From NCBI RefSeq assembly GCF_025399195.1, contig NW_026252129.1, positions 124,001 through 188,000 on the forward strand: DNA of 64,000 bases, written 5' to 3'. The position numbers and the translations under genes are program-made. The stretch comes from Umbelopsis ramanniana AG. Lineage: Eukaryota > Mucoromycota > Umbelopsidomycetes > Umbelopsidales > Umbelopsidaceae. The notes beneath the pieces were generated by a model that was given only the letters and a program-made list of their open reading frames with translations, did not search any database and had not been told where the DNA came from. Below are positions 1 through 9,788 of this stretch, piece after piece; position 1 is the first letter of the stretch, and each line of letters begins with the position of its first letter.

Positions 1-688
1 TTTTTTTTTTCCTTATCTCTTCTTGACCCTTCTATCTGTAATATCTCGTTCGCATCTTCTAATCCCATTTTTCTTCTTCCCTTCCACTCTCGCAATGCCC
101 AAATCCCACCCCCTTGCCTTGTCGTCCTTCCCCCCATCACGCCAGTGGCAAAAAAGCTAGGGGCGTATTGTCGCCATCCTGCAGGACAGGCACATATCCT
201 GCTTTACGTCACATCTACTTGAACTTTTTTCATCAAGTGGAGAAAAAGAGAAAAAAACCCCCTCGCCATCCTTAATAATAAAAAAAAATTGAGAACATCC
301 AGATATCGAAATTATAGAAATGGATCCGTGCAGAAGGGCTTTGCTAACCCGCAGAAAACGGTAATAGAACAACAACATCCATCTCACATTTGGTAACTAC
401 CCGACACCCATTACATGGATTTGGGGGGAGGCAATGCTTGCCGCAATAGTGCTTCACAATGCAAGATGATCCATGGGTGCCGCATCGAAATTTGCGGCTG
501 CCAGCCTTCGATCCTACATCGCACCAAAAACAAAGAAAAAAACAAAAGGGCCTGCGAGACGAAATGGACTGGTGTACTGGATACAAAAACTGTCCAAAAA
601 CACGGATGCAGCAGCAGTGTTCATGGGATAATTTTGCTTTTATTATTTCAAGTAACGTCAACAGCCTCTAAAAATGGAGGATGCTAGT
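1..688. other. intergenic, 3' side of RPS19
   Basis: I find no convincing gene here. The stretch begins with a T-rich run and contains only short, low-complexity open frames without homology or good splice structure. The part next to RPS19 is its probable 3' UTR. Confidence 0.5.
639..644 (-). terminator. candidate poly(A) signal for RPS19
   Basis: The minus strand reads AATAAA about 45 nt downstream of the RPS19 stop codon, a normal distance for a fungal cleavage/polyadenylation signal. This rests on motif and position only. Confidence 0.45.
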
Positions 689-1605
689 TTACTCGTCCTG
701 CTCGATGAGAGTCATGGCGATACGGTCAAGATCACGACGACCGTCTTGAGAGATACGACGACCACTGTTAAGGAGAACAAAATGAGATTAGACACACTGG
801 CTGAAATGGTATATTCTAAGATAGTTATTTACCCCTTGTTGTCTTGTTCCAAGACGTTGACCTTCTCAAGAGCCTGGAGGACCTTGCGCTGGACGCTGCC
901 GCTGGCCTTGACGTGGTGGCTAGGGCGGGAACCGCGGTTGACACGGCCACCGTGGACCTTTCGGAGGGCACCAACACCAACGCTGGGGCGAAGGTAGACG
1001 TGACGGGCAACGGAAGCTAGACAAAAGAAGGTCAGCCAAAGTGAGTCTTAGAATTTTTTTTTTTTTGGGGGAAATGTGGTCTGAGAAACTCACCGGCGTG
1101 GATGTAGAACCAGTCGGGGTCATAGGGAGCAAGCTCCTTGTAGGTACCAGTCTTGACGATGTCGACCCACTTGGGGACCTCGAGCTTACCGGTACGCTTG
1201 AGATAGGCAGCATAAGCCTTGACGAATTCTAAAGGTAGCAGAAGAATATCATTAGCCAATGGGTTACTTATGAATGGGAGATCCCAAAAAATGAGGTGGA
1301 GCTCGACCAAAATGTAAAAAGGTGGACGAATGTTGATATATTGAAAAAAAGTTTTCGACGGAAATGGTGGCTAGGGCGTGCGAAGGTATGGCATCTATAG
1401 AGACGGGATGCAATAGCAATTGTAGGTTGATTCGGCGGAATAGCCCCTTCAGGTGAAAAAAAAAACTTTTTCTCGCAATCCAGTGATCGAAAACGGCCAT
1501 ATTCCACTCATACTGGGCAGATCTTACTCGAGGCGATCTGTTCTATCAAGATGAGAATAAACATTTACCGTGGGCGTTGACGTCCTTTACTGTGATTCCA
1601 GCCAT
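689..1605 (-). CDS. RPS19: 40S ribosomal protein eS19
   Basis: Small-subunit ribosomal protein eS19, needed for 18S rRNA maturation and 40S assembly. Four exons on the minus strand: 1605-1569, 1228-1094, 1016-833 and 764-689. All phases join cleanly to give 143 aa; the human protein has 145. The start reads [14 protein letters not shown]. Conserved blocks include the [14 protein letters not shown] segment, [14 protein letters not shown], the [20 protein letters not shown] loop and the C-terminal [15 protein letters not shown] helix. The ATG follows a leader in which a TTGGGCCCAA palindrome lies 78 bp upstream. High confidence in identity and structure. Confidence 0.96.
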
Positions 1606-1682
1606 GATGGGAAGCGAAAAAGAGAGAGAATCTTTATATTTCGCTGACGATTTGTTGTTTTGAGCTTCAGCACCTCAAATTT

Positions 1683-1692
1683 TTGGGCCCAA
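1683..1692. promoter_or_regulatory. TTGGGCCCAA palindrome upstream of RPS19
   Basis: A perfect 10-bp palindrome preceded by a T-run lies 78 bp 5' of the RPS19 ATG. The same 10 bp, also preceded by T's, recurs at 4489-4498 upstream of the 4557 gene. A role as a transcription-factor site is inferred from palindromy, recurrence and position. Confidence 0.4.
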
Positions 1693-1781
1693 TCGCACAG
1701 TGAAAAAAAAATTTTTATTGATTTGATTCACTGAAAAATCATATATGTCACGTGGGAGGCTTATCTCCCTGTGCCTCCTCT

Positions 1782-4137
1782 CTAAACGACGGGATCCACT
1801 GTCCAAATCTTGAGAGCTCCTTCTTGACCTACCGAAGCAACCGTCAGCTTGTCGCCGGTTTTGTTCAAAAATTGGACATCGTTGACAGCGTCTACATGGG
1901 CATTTTTTACCACTGCCTTCTTGAAAGGCTTCTCTCGGTTCCAGACATAAATATTGGTATCCAAACTGCCGCTGACTGCGAACACTCCGCACTCAGACCA
2001 CTTAATTGATGTGATGCGTGCGCTATGGTATACCCATTGTGATACAATGGACTTTCCAGTTGTTAAATCATACACGAAAATCTTGCCGACGCTATCACCA
2101 ACTGCCACAAGGTCTTCCTTCGGGTTGACGGCAATGGCAGAAACAGCACCTCGGTTGTTTTCCAATGTGTGCTCTAAGGAGGCTTTGCCGTTTTCATATT
2201 TGTAGACTCTGGATTTACCATCCTTTGAAATTAAGAGATATGGAGAAAAACGTTAAAGTTTGATGGCATATTTCATAGAAGAATCCATACAATAGTTGGT
2301 ATATTTACCTCACCACCAACGACGATAATCTTGCCATTAGCACTGATCCCAGCGGCGGTAGGGTTAAAACCAAGTTTACTATTTTCGCCCAACTTCTTTT
2401 GCTGCTTGTCGTAAATTTGAATACTACTTCCAGTGGCAACAACCAAGGTGTCATCATTGCTAACAGATACAGTTTTGGGTTGAGAGCCAACGGCAATGGA
2501 GGAGCCACTGTATGTTTGGTCGGTAGCCTTCCCTATGCGAATGACATCGTCCATACCAGCAGAAAACAAGGAATCACCTTGAACAACCATAGAGGTAATT
2601 TGATTGGTATGCTGTTCACCCTTCAATGGCTGTGGCAATGTCTTGTCTTTTTCGGTTCCATACTGCCAACCACATACCCGTCCGTCGTATGATCCGGTGA
2701 ACAATATATCGTTGCTTGTGCTGGTCAAAGAAGTAGTAGCCTTGGAATGTCCGTGAATGCTGCGAGAAATGCTTCCAGTGTTCTTGTCAAGGTAGCGGAT
2801 TTCACCTGACAACGCCACAGACAAAAGATTGCCTTCACTCCACAGGTTACCCACTTGTTGTTCGTCGTGTGATGAACCAGAAGCAAAATCAAAAGTGCTA
2901 CGGAACAAACAAACGCAAATGTTTACTGTCAGTGAACAAACACCACCCATGTGCCGCATTTCGGATAACCTTTTACTTACTTGATGACAGACTTGGCTTC
3001 AATATCCCAAATCTTCACAGTGGCATCGGCGGAAGATGACAGTAAATATTTACTGCACGGAGACCATGAAGCGGCAAAGATACCTCCACTGTGAGCTTGA
3101 TCAGAGTTGAGCTCTTGGATTTTGTCACCTGTTTTTCCGTCGTACAAGAAGATCTAAGTTGACAAACACCTGTTAGCAGACGAGCCACCGTACGGAATAC
3201 CGAATATATGCGCGCGTTTTCGTTACCTTCCCGTCGGCACCTGCACTAGCAAAAAAATCGCCATTTGGAGAAAACTTGACGGTATGAACAAACCGAGTGT
3301 GGTCACGGATGACCTTGTTATACTTGAATGGAACTCCGTGATAGAACACAACAGACATATCATCCGATGCAGTTACAGCACGGAATGGACGTTGTTGTCG
3401 GATGGATACGCTGTTAATGACTTTGGAGTGTCCAGTGATTTCACCAACGGATGAAAGGGTATCAAAAGCAAAAGCATGTCCGAATCTAGAGTCCGAGTTG
3501 TTTAACAGTGTTGATACACGCATCGCTCAAACGAGTCGTTCTCTTTCTTACTTCTCTTTGCCTTCACCTACGGCAATAATTCTTTTGCTTTCTGAGTCCC
3601 AGGCAATATCAGTAATCCGTCCACTGATAGCTTTAATTTCGCTCTTCAAAATCTGTTCCTCGCCAACAGTGTCCCAAATACGGACGTTACCAGCAACATC
3701 TATACGCCGTATGAAAGAATTCGTTGATCAGATGGACTATTGCCAAGAACATGCCAAGGCAGTTGTAGTTACGTACCACCAGAGGCAATATAGTACCCAC
3801 TAGGACTATAGGAGGCGACGGTTACTTGAGCACTATGGCCGGTATAAGTGGTAGCTAGGGCTGGGTTCTTTTGAGAGGGGAGAAGCAGTTGGTTTACAGA
3901 AGCTTCCTATTGACATTGGGGGGGGGCAGCGAGTACTATACCTCAAGGTTCCTGATAAAGACGGTCTTGCCATTGGTATAGACAAAGTTCTTCCCCTTGG
4001 GATCAGCTTCGACTTTGACAGGTTGGCCACGCGTGGTCTGGGGTAAAGGAGCAAACGTGTGCACTGTAATATGTTTGAGTGTCAGAGAACAAGGGGACAT
4101 TGTCTAGGAAGTTCATCTTACATTTGGTGAAGGGCAT
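1782..4137 (-). CDS. AIP1: Actin-interacting protein 1 (WD-repeat)
   Basis: WDR1/Aip1 family. With cofilin it speeds actin-filament disassembly and acts at cortical actin in the cytoplasm. Eight exons: 4137-4122, 4063-3942, 3867-3777, 3699-3552, 3485-3227, 3153-2981, 2897-2309 and 2222-1782, giving 612 aa (human WDR1 606). Landmarks run in the family order: [13 protein letters not shown] near residue 25, [76 protein letters not shown] and a C-terminal WTVDPVV. This matches the two seven-bladed propellers. The first coding exon is only 16 nt (MPFTK plus one base), supported by the phase match and by resemblance to the animal N-terminus. High confidence. Confidence 0.95.
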
Positions 4138-4556
4138 GACGAGTGGAGAGTTGAACGAGTGAGCCAAGCACTCTGCAATACAGTAAGTGGCGGAAGTTGA
4201 AATGACCTCATTGGGGTCGGTTTTTGGTTTCGAGGCAGCTGGGGGGGGAGTACAGAATATAATCTGGCCGATGACGGGGAACGACTTGATTGATCAATGA
4301 ATGTGGATGAATTAGAAGGTAGAGATTCAATGTCGTCTAAAGCATATTGGAAACAGCTCATTCTGAAGGATCATTCGCTGTCATTCCATCATGCTTCTGT
4401 GACATCCGCACAATCCCAACGCAGCCCCAATTTTGGCTTTTCACCAATGGTAACACAGGTCCCCCCGTCCACCTTGTCACTCAGGTTTTTGGGCCCAACT
4501 GAAGCCGCCCACTATTCCCTCTTCTTTCTCTTCCCTTTTACTTTTCTCACTTTCAA
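4138..4556. promoter_or_regulatory. divergent promoter region, AIP1 / 4557 gene
   Basis: This 419-bp gap lies between two divergent starts. It holds a TTGGGCCCAA palindrome and pyrimidine-rich stretches just before the plus-strand ATG. No other gene is visible. Confidence 0.5.
4489..4498. promoter_or_regulatory. TTGGGCCCAA palindrome upstream of 4557 gene
   Basis: Second copy of the 10-bp perfect palindrome also found at 1683-1692, again preceded by a T-run. It lies 59 bp before the ATG of the plus-strand gene, within the shared AIP1 promoter gap. Confidence 0.4.
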
Positions 4557-6917
4557 ATGTCAACCTTTCATCCTCCTCCACACCTGATGCCGTTACACTC
4601 ACACACTCTACAACCCCAGTCCTCAGCTACTCGGGACGTTGAGTTACAGTATGACAAGGTCGATGCAGAAGCCAGCTCCATCCTCATTGCCCTGGCTAAT
4701 CATAACCGGAAAGAGCAGCATGCCTCTGAAATGGCGGCTGCAGCTGCTATGAAGTCTTTGGCGGCGGCCACTGGACAAGACTTATCTTGCGCTTCTTTTC
4801 TTGCTGTACGACCGTTTTCCTATTTTATCTATGTCGTATTGTGTTCGTGGGTACTGATTGTGATCTTTTTTGTATAGGCAACAAAACGACGTATCCCGGT
4901 GTACGATGTAAAAGTCGGAACTGCATCATCTGGATCGAATGGCCGTTCTTCAAGTATGTTGGGTCCATGCTAACCTTGTATTTTTACCTTCCGGTGTTCC
5001 TAATTCTGTTTCACCTTTTTATAGAAGATGGAAAGAGCATATCACCCTCCCAAGATGTATGGATTGTTTCAATGTTGTGCTGCTTGTTTCTTCAACTGAT
5101 CCATTCTATACCGATCCCTATTTTAGACCAATGTCTTATCTGTTCGTCACCGGCCAAGCAAGCGTCCTGCACCTCCTACCAAAGAGGATCATCCTCGTCA
5201 AAAAATGGCAGCCGTTGAAAAGTGTAAGTGGAATGGGATGTTTTTTTTCAAAGTATGTTTGAAAATGTCTAACCTTTTGCTTTGTATTAGCGACCAGCAA
5301 AGGTAAATTGAAAAGAAAACCCACACAACGCACGTGAGTTTACCTAGTGCAACGTACTGAAACATGCATGGTCATCGCAGATCCAATCCTCTTATTAGCA
5401 GCAGCAGCAGCTGCGGTTGACAGCAAACATCAGGAAGATGCGCATGACCGTCATAGGGCTTCTGCGTCGTCTTCAGCATCGTATGAAAGACCTCACAGCG
5501 CTGAAACCAAGCCCAATGTTGATTTGCTAGGTAATGCTCGTTTTTTTTTTTTGAAAAAGGTTGATGTTTAAACTGTCCATTGGTGTAACCTACTAGCTAT
5601 TTCTAGACAGGGCGCCCTTTCCAACTGACACGTCGAATCATGCAGTTTATCCAACCAGCAGCAATAACCATTCACAACAGCTTGTTTATGATTCGTATTA
5701 TTCTTCTACAGAAAATCATCGTTCATCCTCTCCCACTTCTTCTTCTCAACGTGCAATGGACTTTTCATCCAGCCCTCATATGATGTCTTCGAACCGAGAT
5801 GGTCCGCCTCGAAATTCATCCATGTCCCAGGTATGAAAAATAGATGGGAAAAAAAAATATTGCCTTCGGGTTCACGGTATTCTAAATCCCTCATTCAGCC
5901 TCCACCATCGCAGTCAGCGTACATGCGCACATCCGATCGCTCCAATGTGTTTTCACACCAGTATTTATCCATGAAGCAAAATCCAAAAATTAAGCGCAAT
6001 GCTATGCATGCCTACATAACCTACATGATCTATGCTGATTCGTCTCATAATGGAAATCAGGTAAGTGGGTTGGCATTATTTGTTTGGATACGTAACATCA
6101 GAGATTGATCTGTGTTCCCCTTAAAAAAAAATAGACCGCAGTTTCTACTATGAAGGATGGAAAAAGCAGTAACAACGTGAGGTTGAAAACTCCATCTGGG
6201 CCGTCGTCGACTGGATCGCGAAGTTATTCATCAACTCCCACCAATCCATCGTCCACTTACTATAATGGTCCAGAGAAAGAGGTAGCACGTTATCCATATC
6301 GAAGAGATGAAAAGCCTTATTCATCATCGTCTAGGAGCGGTGGTTATCATAATTATGCTCAACCACCCGAACCAGCCTCTTCTCGCCCACCTTATCCATC
6401 CGACAATTACTCTCATCGTTCACAGATGGATAGTGATCGAACCAATGGATCCATGTCGAGGATATCAACTCCATCCTTACCCCCTTTGTCTTCCACCAAT
6501 GGCTCTACAAACAATAACCGTTCCCCTTATGGTTCGGATTATTATTCTCCAAGTCAACAACGGAATTCTTCCAGTTGGTCAAGGTCCTCTGTGCCTCCAC
6601 CATCCTTACCTCCGTTGCAAGGTTATACCTCATCTCGTATATCACCTACCCTGCGTCCATCCATTTTACCACCACCTTCGAATAACGAAGGCCGATCCAG
6701 CATCCCTCCTCCGTTACCTTTGCCTACCTCTACGCGCGATCAAGCATCGTCCACGGTACCCAATAGCAATATTTTCAATCGTCCATTGACTGCATTCCTA
6801 TGGTCTGATAATGCTGCTCCCCCTCGACCTTCCTTGAATGACAGAATCTTACCACCTGTTCCAAAGCCGGGCAATGATCATAGCAGACCCGATTCTTCTT
6901 ATTATGATCGCCCGTGA
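4557..6917 (+). CDS. orphan Ser/Pro-rich, probably nuclear protein
   Basis: I do not recognise this family. Nine exons fit with consistent phase: 4557-4805, 4878-4953, 5025-5056, 5127-5223, 5291-5302 (12 nt), 5381-5530, 5607-5830, 5899-6060 and 6135-6917. They give 594 aa. Near residues 30-70 there is an acidic-to-amphipathic stretch (VDAEASSILIALANH) followed by an Ala-rich helix. Basic KRR and RPSKRP segments follow and could be nuclear signals. A compact block of low Ser content (NPKIKRNAMHAYITYMIYAD, about residues 310-330) is the only part that looks folded. The C-terminal 260 residues are Ser/Pro/Tyr-rich and disordered. A transcription or chromatin cofactor is possible, but that is inference. 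The very small fifth exon and the intron after it were chosen because the longer alternative hits a stop. Confidence 0.7.
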
Positions 6918-7253
6918 ACCTATGGCTTTAGCTTAAAATGAGCCACCTTTCCCCCCATGAGCCTTACTCAAAAATTTCTGCTTTTCCTGTTTGCTGTATA
7001 CCTGTTGGTCGCTTCTTCTTTTGCAATGTTTCCTTTTTCTCCTTCCCCTCTTGCGATGTACATACCGTTACCTTTTCACTATTTGGGTTTGCCAATGTAG
7101 AAAATAACATCTACTGAAGAAAAAAAAAAAAATTAAGTACACAAAAGTTTTTATGAATTGGTCGGTCGGCGAGTGATTATTTGACAGGACTGGCTGAGGC
7201 AATTTAATTTAAATATTTTGCCTCCAGGCCATTGCTTGCAAATCCACTTGACA
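6918..7253. other. intergenic between two plus-strand genes
   Basis: 336 bp of AT-rich and pyrimidine-rich sequence. It presumably holds the 3' UTR of the upstream gene and the promoter of ES2. No gene seen. Confidence 0.5.
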
Positions 7254-8676
7254 ATGTCAAAGGATTTGGTATTGCGCAACCAATCGCAGGCTGTTACCAC
7301 TTTGAATAGACCAGCTATTGTTCTGGACGAAGACACATATACCGATGCCATCAGTTACATTATAGAACGGGATTTTTTTCCTAATCTTGCTAAATTGAGG
7401 GCGCAGCAGGAATACTTTCATGCTGAAGAATCCGGCGACCTTGTTCGTCTGCAGCAAGCTGGAAGAGAATTGAAAAGACTCACCACTACTCCCAGGACCA
7501 CTCGACTAGGTAAGAACACTCTTCCCAGGTTGCATGTAGTATTCATGCTACGCCTTCGTTCAGGTTAATTCATCACCGCACTCTTTGTTGTATTAGGTAC
7601 TAGCCAGTCTATCGCCAAACAAGCCGTAGTTCAAAAAGCCTCCGTGCCAGACAGTATCCCAAAGGATGTAGACCTCAGTTTATCGCTTGATCAGTTCCAA
7701 GCCCGATATACCTCTGAAGACAATGCCTCGTTTATCGATCTACTGGGAAAAGCAAATGAGCAGCGTAAAGAAAAGCACAAATGGGTATGGGATAAAGAGA
7801 GTAACCAGCTGCGTATCAAGGAGGCTCCTCATGTTGAAAGCGCCTTGACCATTGTCGATGAACGTGACGCTTTGCCTGGCACCTGGAAATACAAGGCTCG
7901 AAATGCTCTTATGTATCAACCTGATGTCGATAGTCTCAAAACCAAAAGTTCCATCAATCCTGATGATGGTAGAGGTTCACCAAAGGCTGTCATACATGCC
8001 AACACGCAGTTTGATGTTCAAAATATGGAGGTTTGTAGGTCAAATTTTACGATTCATCCACAGTACGCACTTGACTAATCAATCAATCTGTAATCAGATA
8101 TCCAATGCAAACAAGCCTCAGTCAGTACGGGATGCGCAGAGTGGGAAGATGACACCGTGGAACAAGCTCAGTGGCGACGATGACATGGACATGCCGGAGT
8201 TCGGCGGTTATAATCTGGTGCCGGAATCCCCATCTATCAATCCATCCAGTTTGAATACACCTTTGATGACCTGGGGTGAAATTGAGGGTACACCCATGTT
8301 AATAGCTGGTTCAGAAACCCCAGGACCCAATTCGTTTCGATTACCACAACCATCCCGCCGCGAGCAGCTAGGTCACAAATTATCAGAACGAGCATCGAAA
8401 AGCTATCGCACCCGAGCTGCCACAAACCAGGCTGGTAAAGTCACGAAGGCGGGTTTGACACCTCGATTTGGATCAGGTATCATGTCACCGGCTGCACAGC
8501 ACCTGCTTCGCAAAGGAACCGACCGTACCCCTTCTTTCAACGATGCTTTACGTGCATCTTACGGCTCAGGGTCTGGCACTCCACAAAATGCAAGGTCGCA
8601 AGCAACACCTACACCATTATTCCGCGCAGGTTCTACGCGCTCTTTTGCAACTCCTACCCCTATACAGAAGCGATAG
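7254..8676 (+). CDS. ESS2: Splicing factor ES2/ESS-2 (DGCR14 family)
   Basis: Es2/DGCR14 (Bis1 in fission yeast) is a nuclear protein of the catalytic spliceosome (C complex). Three exons: 7254-7509, 7597-8030 and 8098-8676, giving 422 aa. The family N-terminus is clear: VLDEDTYTDAISYIIERDFFP followed by a helix KLRAQQEYFHAEESGD. SLDQFQARYTSEDNASF and KHKWVWDKE come next, then the middle TWKYKARNALMYQPD block. The second half has the diagnostic TPLMTWGEIEGTP motif, a proline/serine linker, REQLGHKLSERA, and a C-terminal MSPAAQHLLRK segment with Thr-Pro repeats. It converges with the RPA-like gene, only 166 bp apart. High confidence. Confidence 0.93.
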
Positions 8677-8842
8677 AACTATATTAGACTAATTGTACTA
8701 TATAGCCGGTTTAGTGTCTTTCCAACAACGCTTTGTTGATACTGTACATTTTGTTTTACTATAATACATACACCTATTTTTTTCTTCTATGTATACGTGC
8801 ATCTAGGACATTGACGCAAAGTTCCCGCCTACCATTTCAATG

Positions 8843-9646
8843 TCATGTCTCTCTGTCATTACATCGCTTCCGCCCTCGACTTTCCGAGAAGCTAAATAAA
8901 TTGTTGACCTAATACCAAGCAATAGAACCAGGTCAGAGCATGCTTTAACATCCGGTGCCTGGATGGAAGAGGAACCATACCTTTGTATTTGAATCCACAA
9001 GGTCATCAAAACTATTATCTTGCCAATATCGAGACGTCATGATGGGCGATGTGATGGGTACAAAAGGCTGCAATGGTGTTATTGATTCCACAATACGATC
9101 GGGTTTCAGATGACCAAGCTATAGTTTAGCCAACTGGGTTTAGCATGAAGCAAAGCCATTTCACGTTGATGTACTCTGCTTATTACCTTTGTCGGACGGG
9201 AGCCATCTCGAAGAGTTATTTCGCAGCACATACCGACCAAGATTGTTTCCGTAACGTCATAAAGGTCAGGATGCTGGACTGTCAGCTAGATGGAAAACGG
9301 AAAAATTCAGTAATAGCCAAATGGCCACGGAGTTACAGCAATGGCTCACCTCATCAAATTCAGAGGCCGGGCAGCCTATCAGCGGCATGATAGCCTCATC
9401 AAACGCTATGAGATTCTCTACCGAGTCGTCTATGGAGTTAACAATGGTGAACTGGAGTCGATAGGCAGCTTTGAGTGACTTTGCAAATTTACAACACTTT
9501 TTGCAATAGAATTCGTTTTCCTCACGTTTGTCGGAGGAATTCACAAACACCACAGTTAACTTGCCCTCGCACTCGGCACATGTTCGAAAGATCATGGTTT
9601 TGGTGATGGCTTGAGCAATGTGAGCACAACTGATTATGGTTGGCAT
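8843..9646 (-). CDS. RPA1-C-like zinc-ribbon OB-fold protein
   Basis: Small 199-aa protein from four exons: 9646-9350, 9285-9187, 9118-8981 and 8908-8843, all in phase. Near residues 22-53 it has a CAEC...CKKC four-cysteine zinc-ribbon. After it come hydrophobic strands (KAAYRLQFTIVN) and an FDEAIMPLIG segment, the order seen in the C-terminal DNA-binding OB domain of RPA1 (CxxxxC...CxxC, then YRMxLSVNI, then a VFxExAExILG-type motif). Only this domain plus a short tail ending in a basic stretch is present, so it is not RPA1 itself, which is over 600 aa. Possible relatives are the OB domains of DDIAS/noxin, MEIOB or shieldin-type ssDNA-binding proteins. Binding of ssDNA is inferred. It shares a 142-bp divergent promoter with SMC2. 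Confidence 0.75.
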
Positions 9647-9788
9647 TGCAATCCTGTCGACAGCTTATGAGTGGGGGAAGGTGGACCGCGTGGAACTGGA
9701 TCTCAAAAAAAATATTGGGATTTATAAAACGCGGTAGGCACAAATTTACGCGCACACTCTGGTCAGCAGTCAAACGCTTTGCTCTGCA
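9647..9788. promoter_or_regulatory. bidirectional promoter, RPA-like / SMC2
   Basis: Only 142 bp separate the two divergent ATGs. The gap holds a TATAAAA at 9723-9729 and two ACGCG cores (9729-9733 and 9748-9752). ACGCG is the core of the MBF/MCB box used for G1/S genes in yeasts; its use here is inference. Confidence 0.45.

Noticed and set aside
5347-5571. QQQ/AAA-coding CAG repeat (agcagcagcagcagctgcgg) as a separate microsatellite
   Set aside because: Only about five units, contained in an exon of the 4557 gene as an Ala tract.
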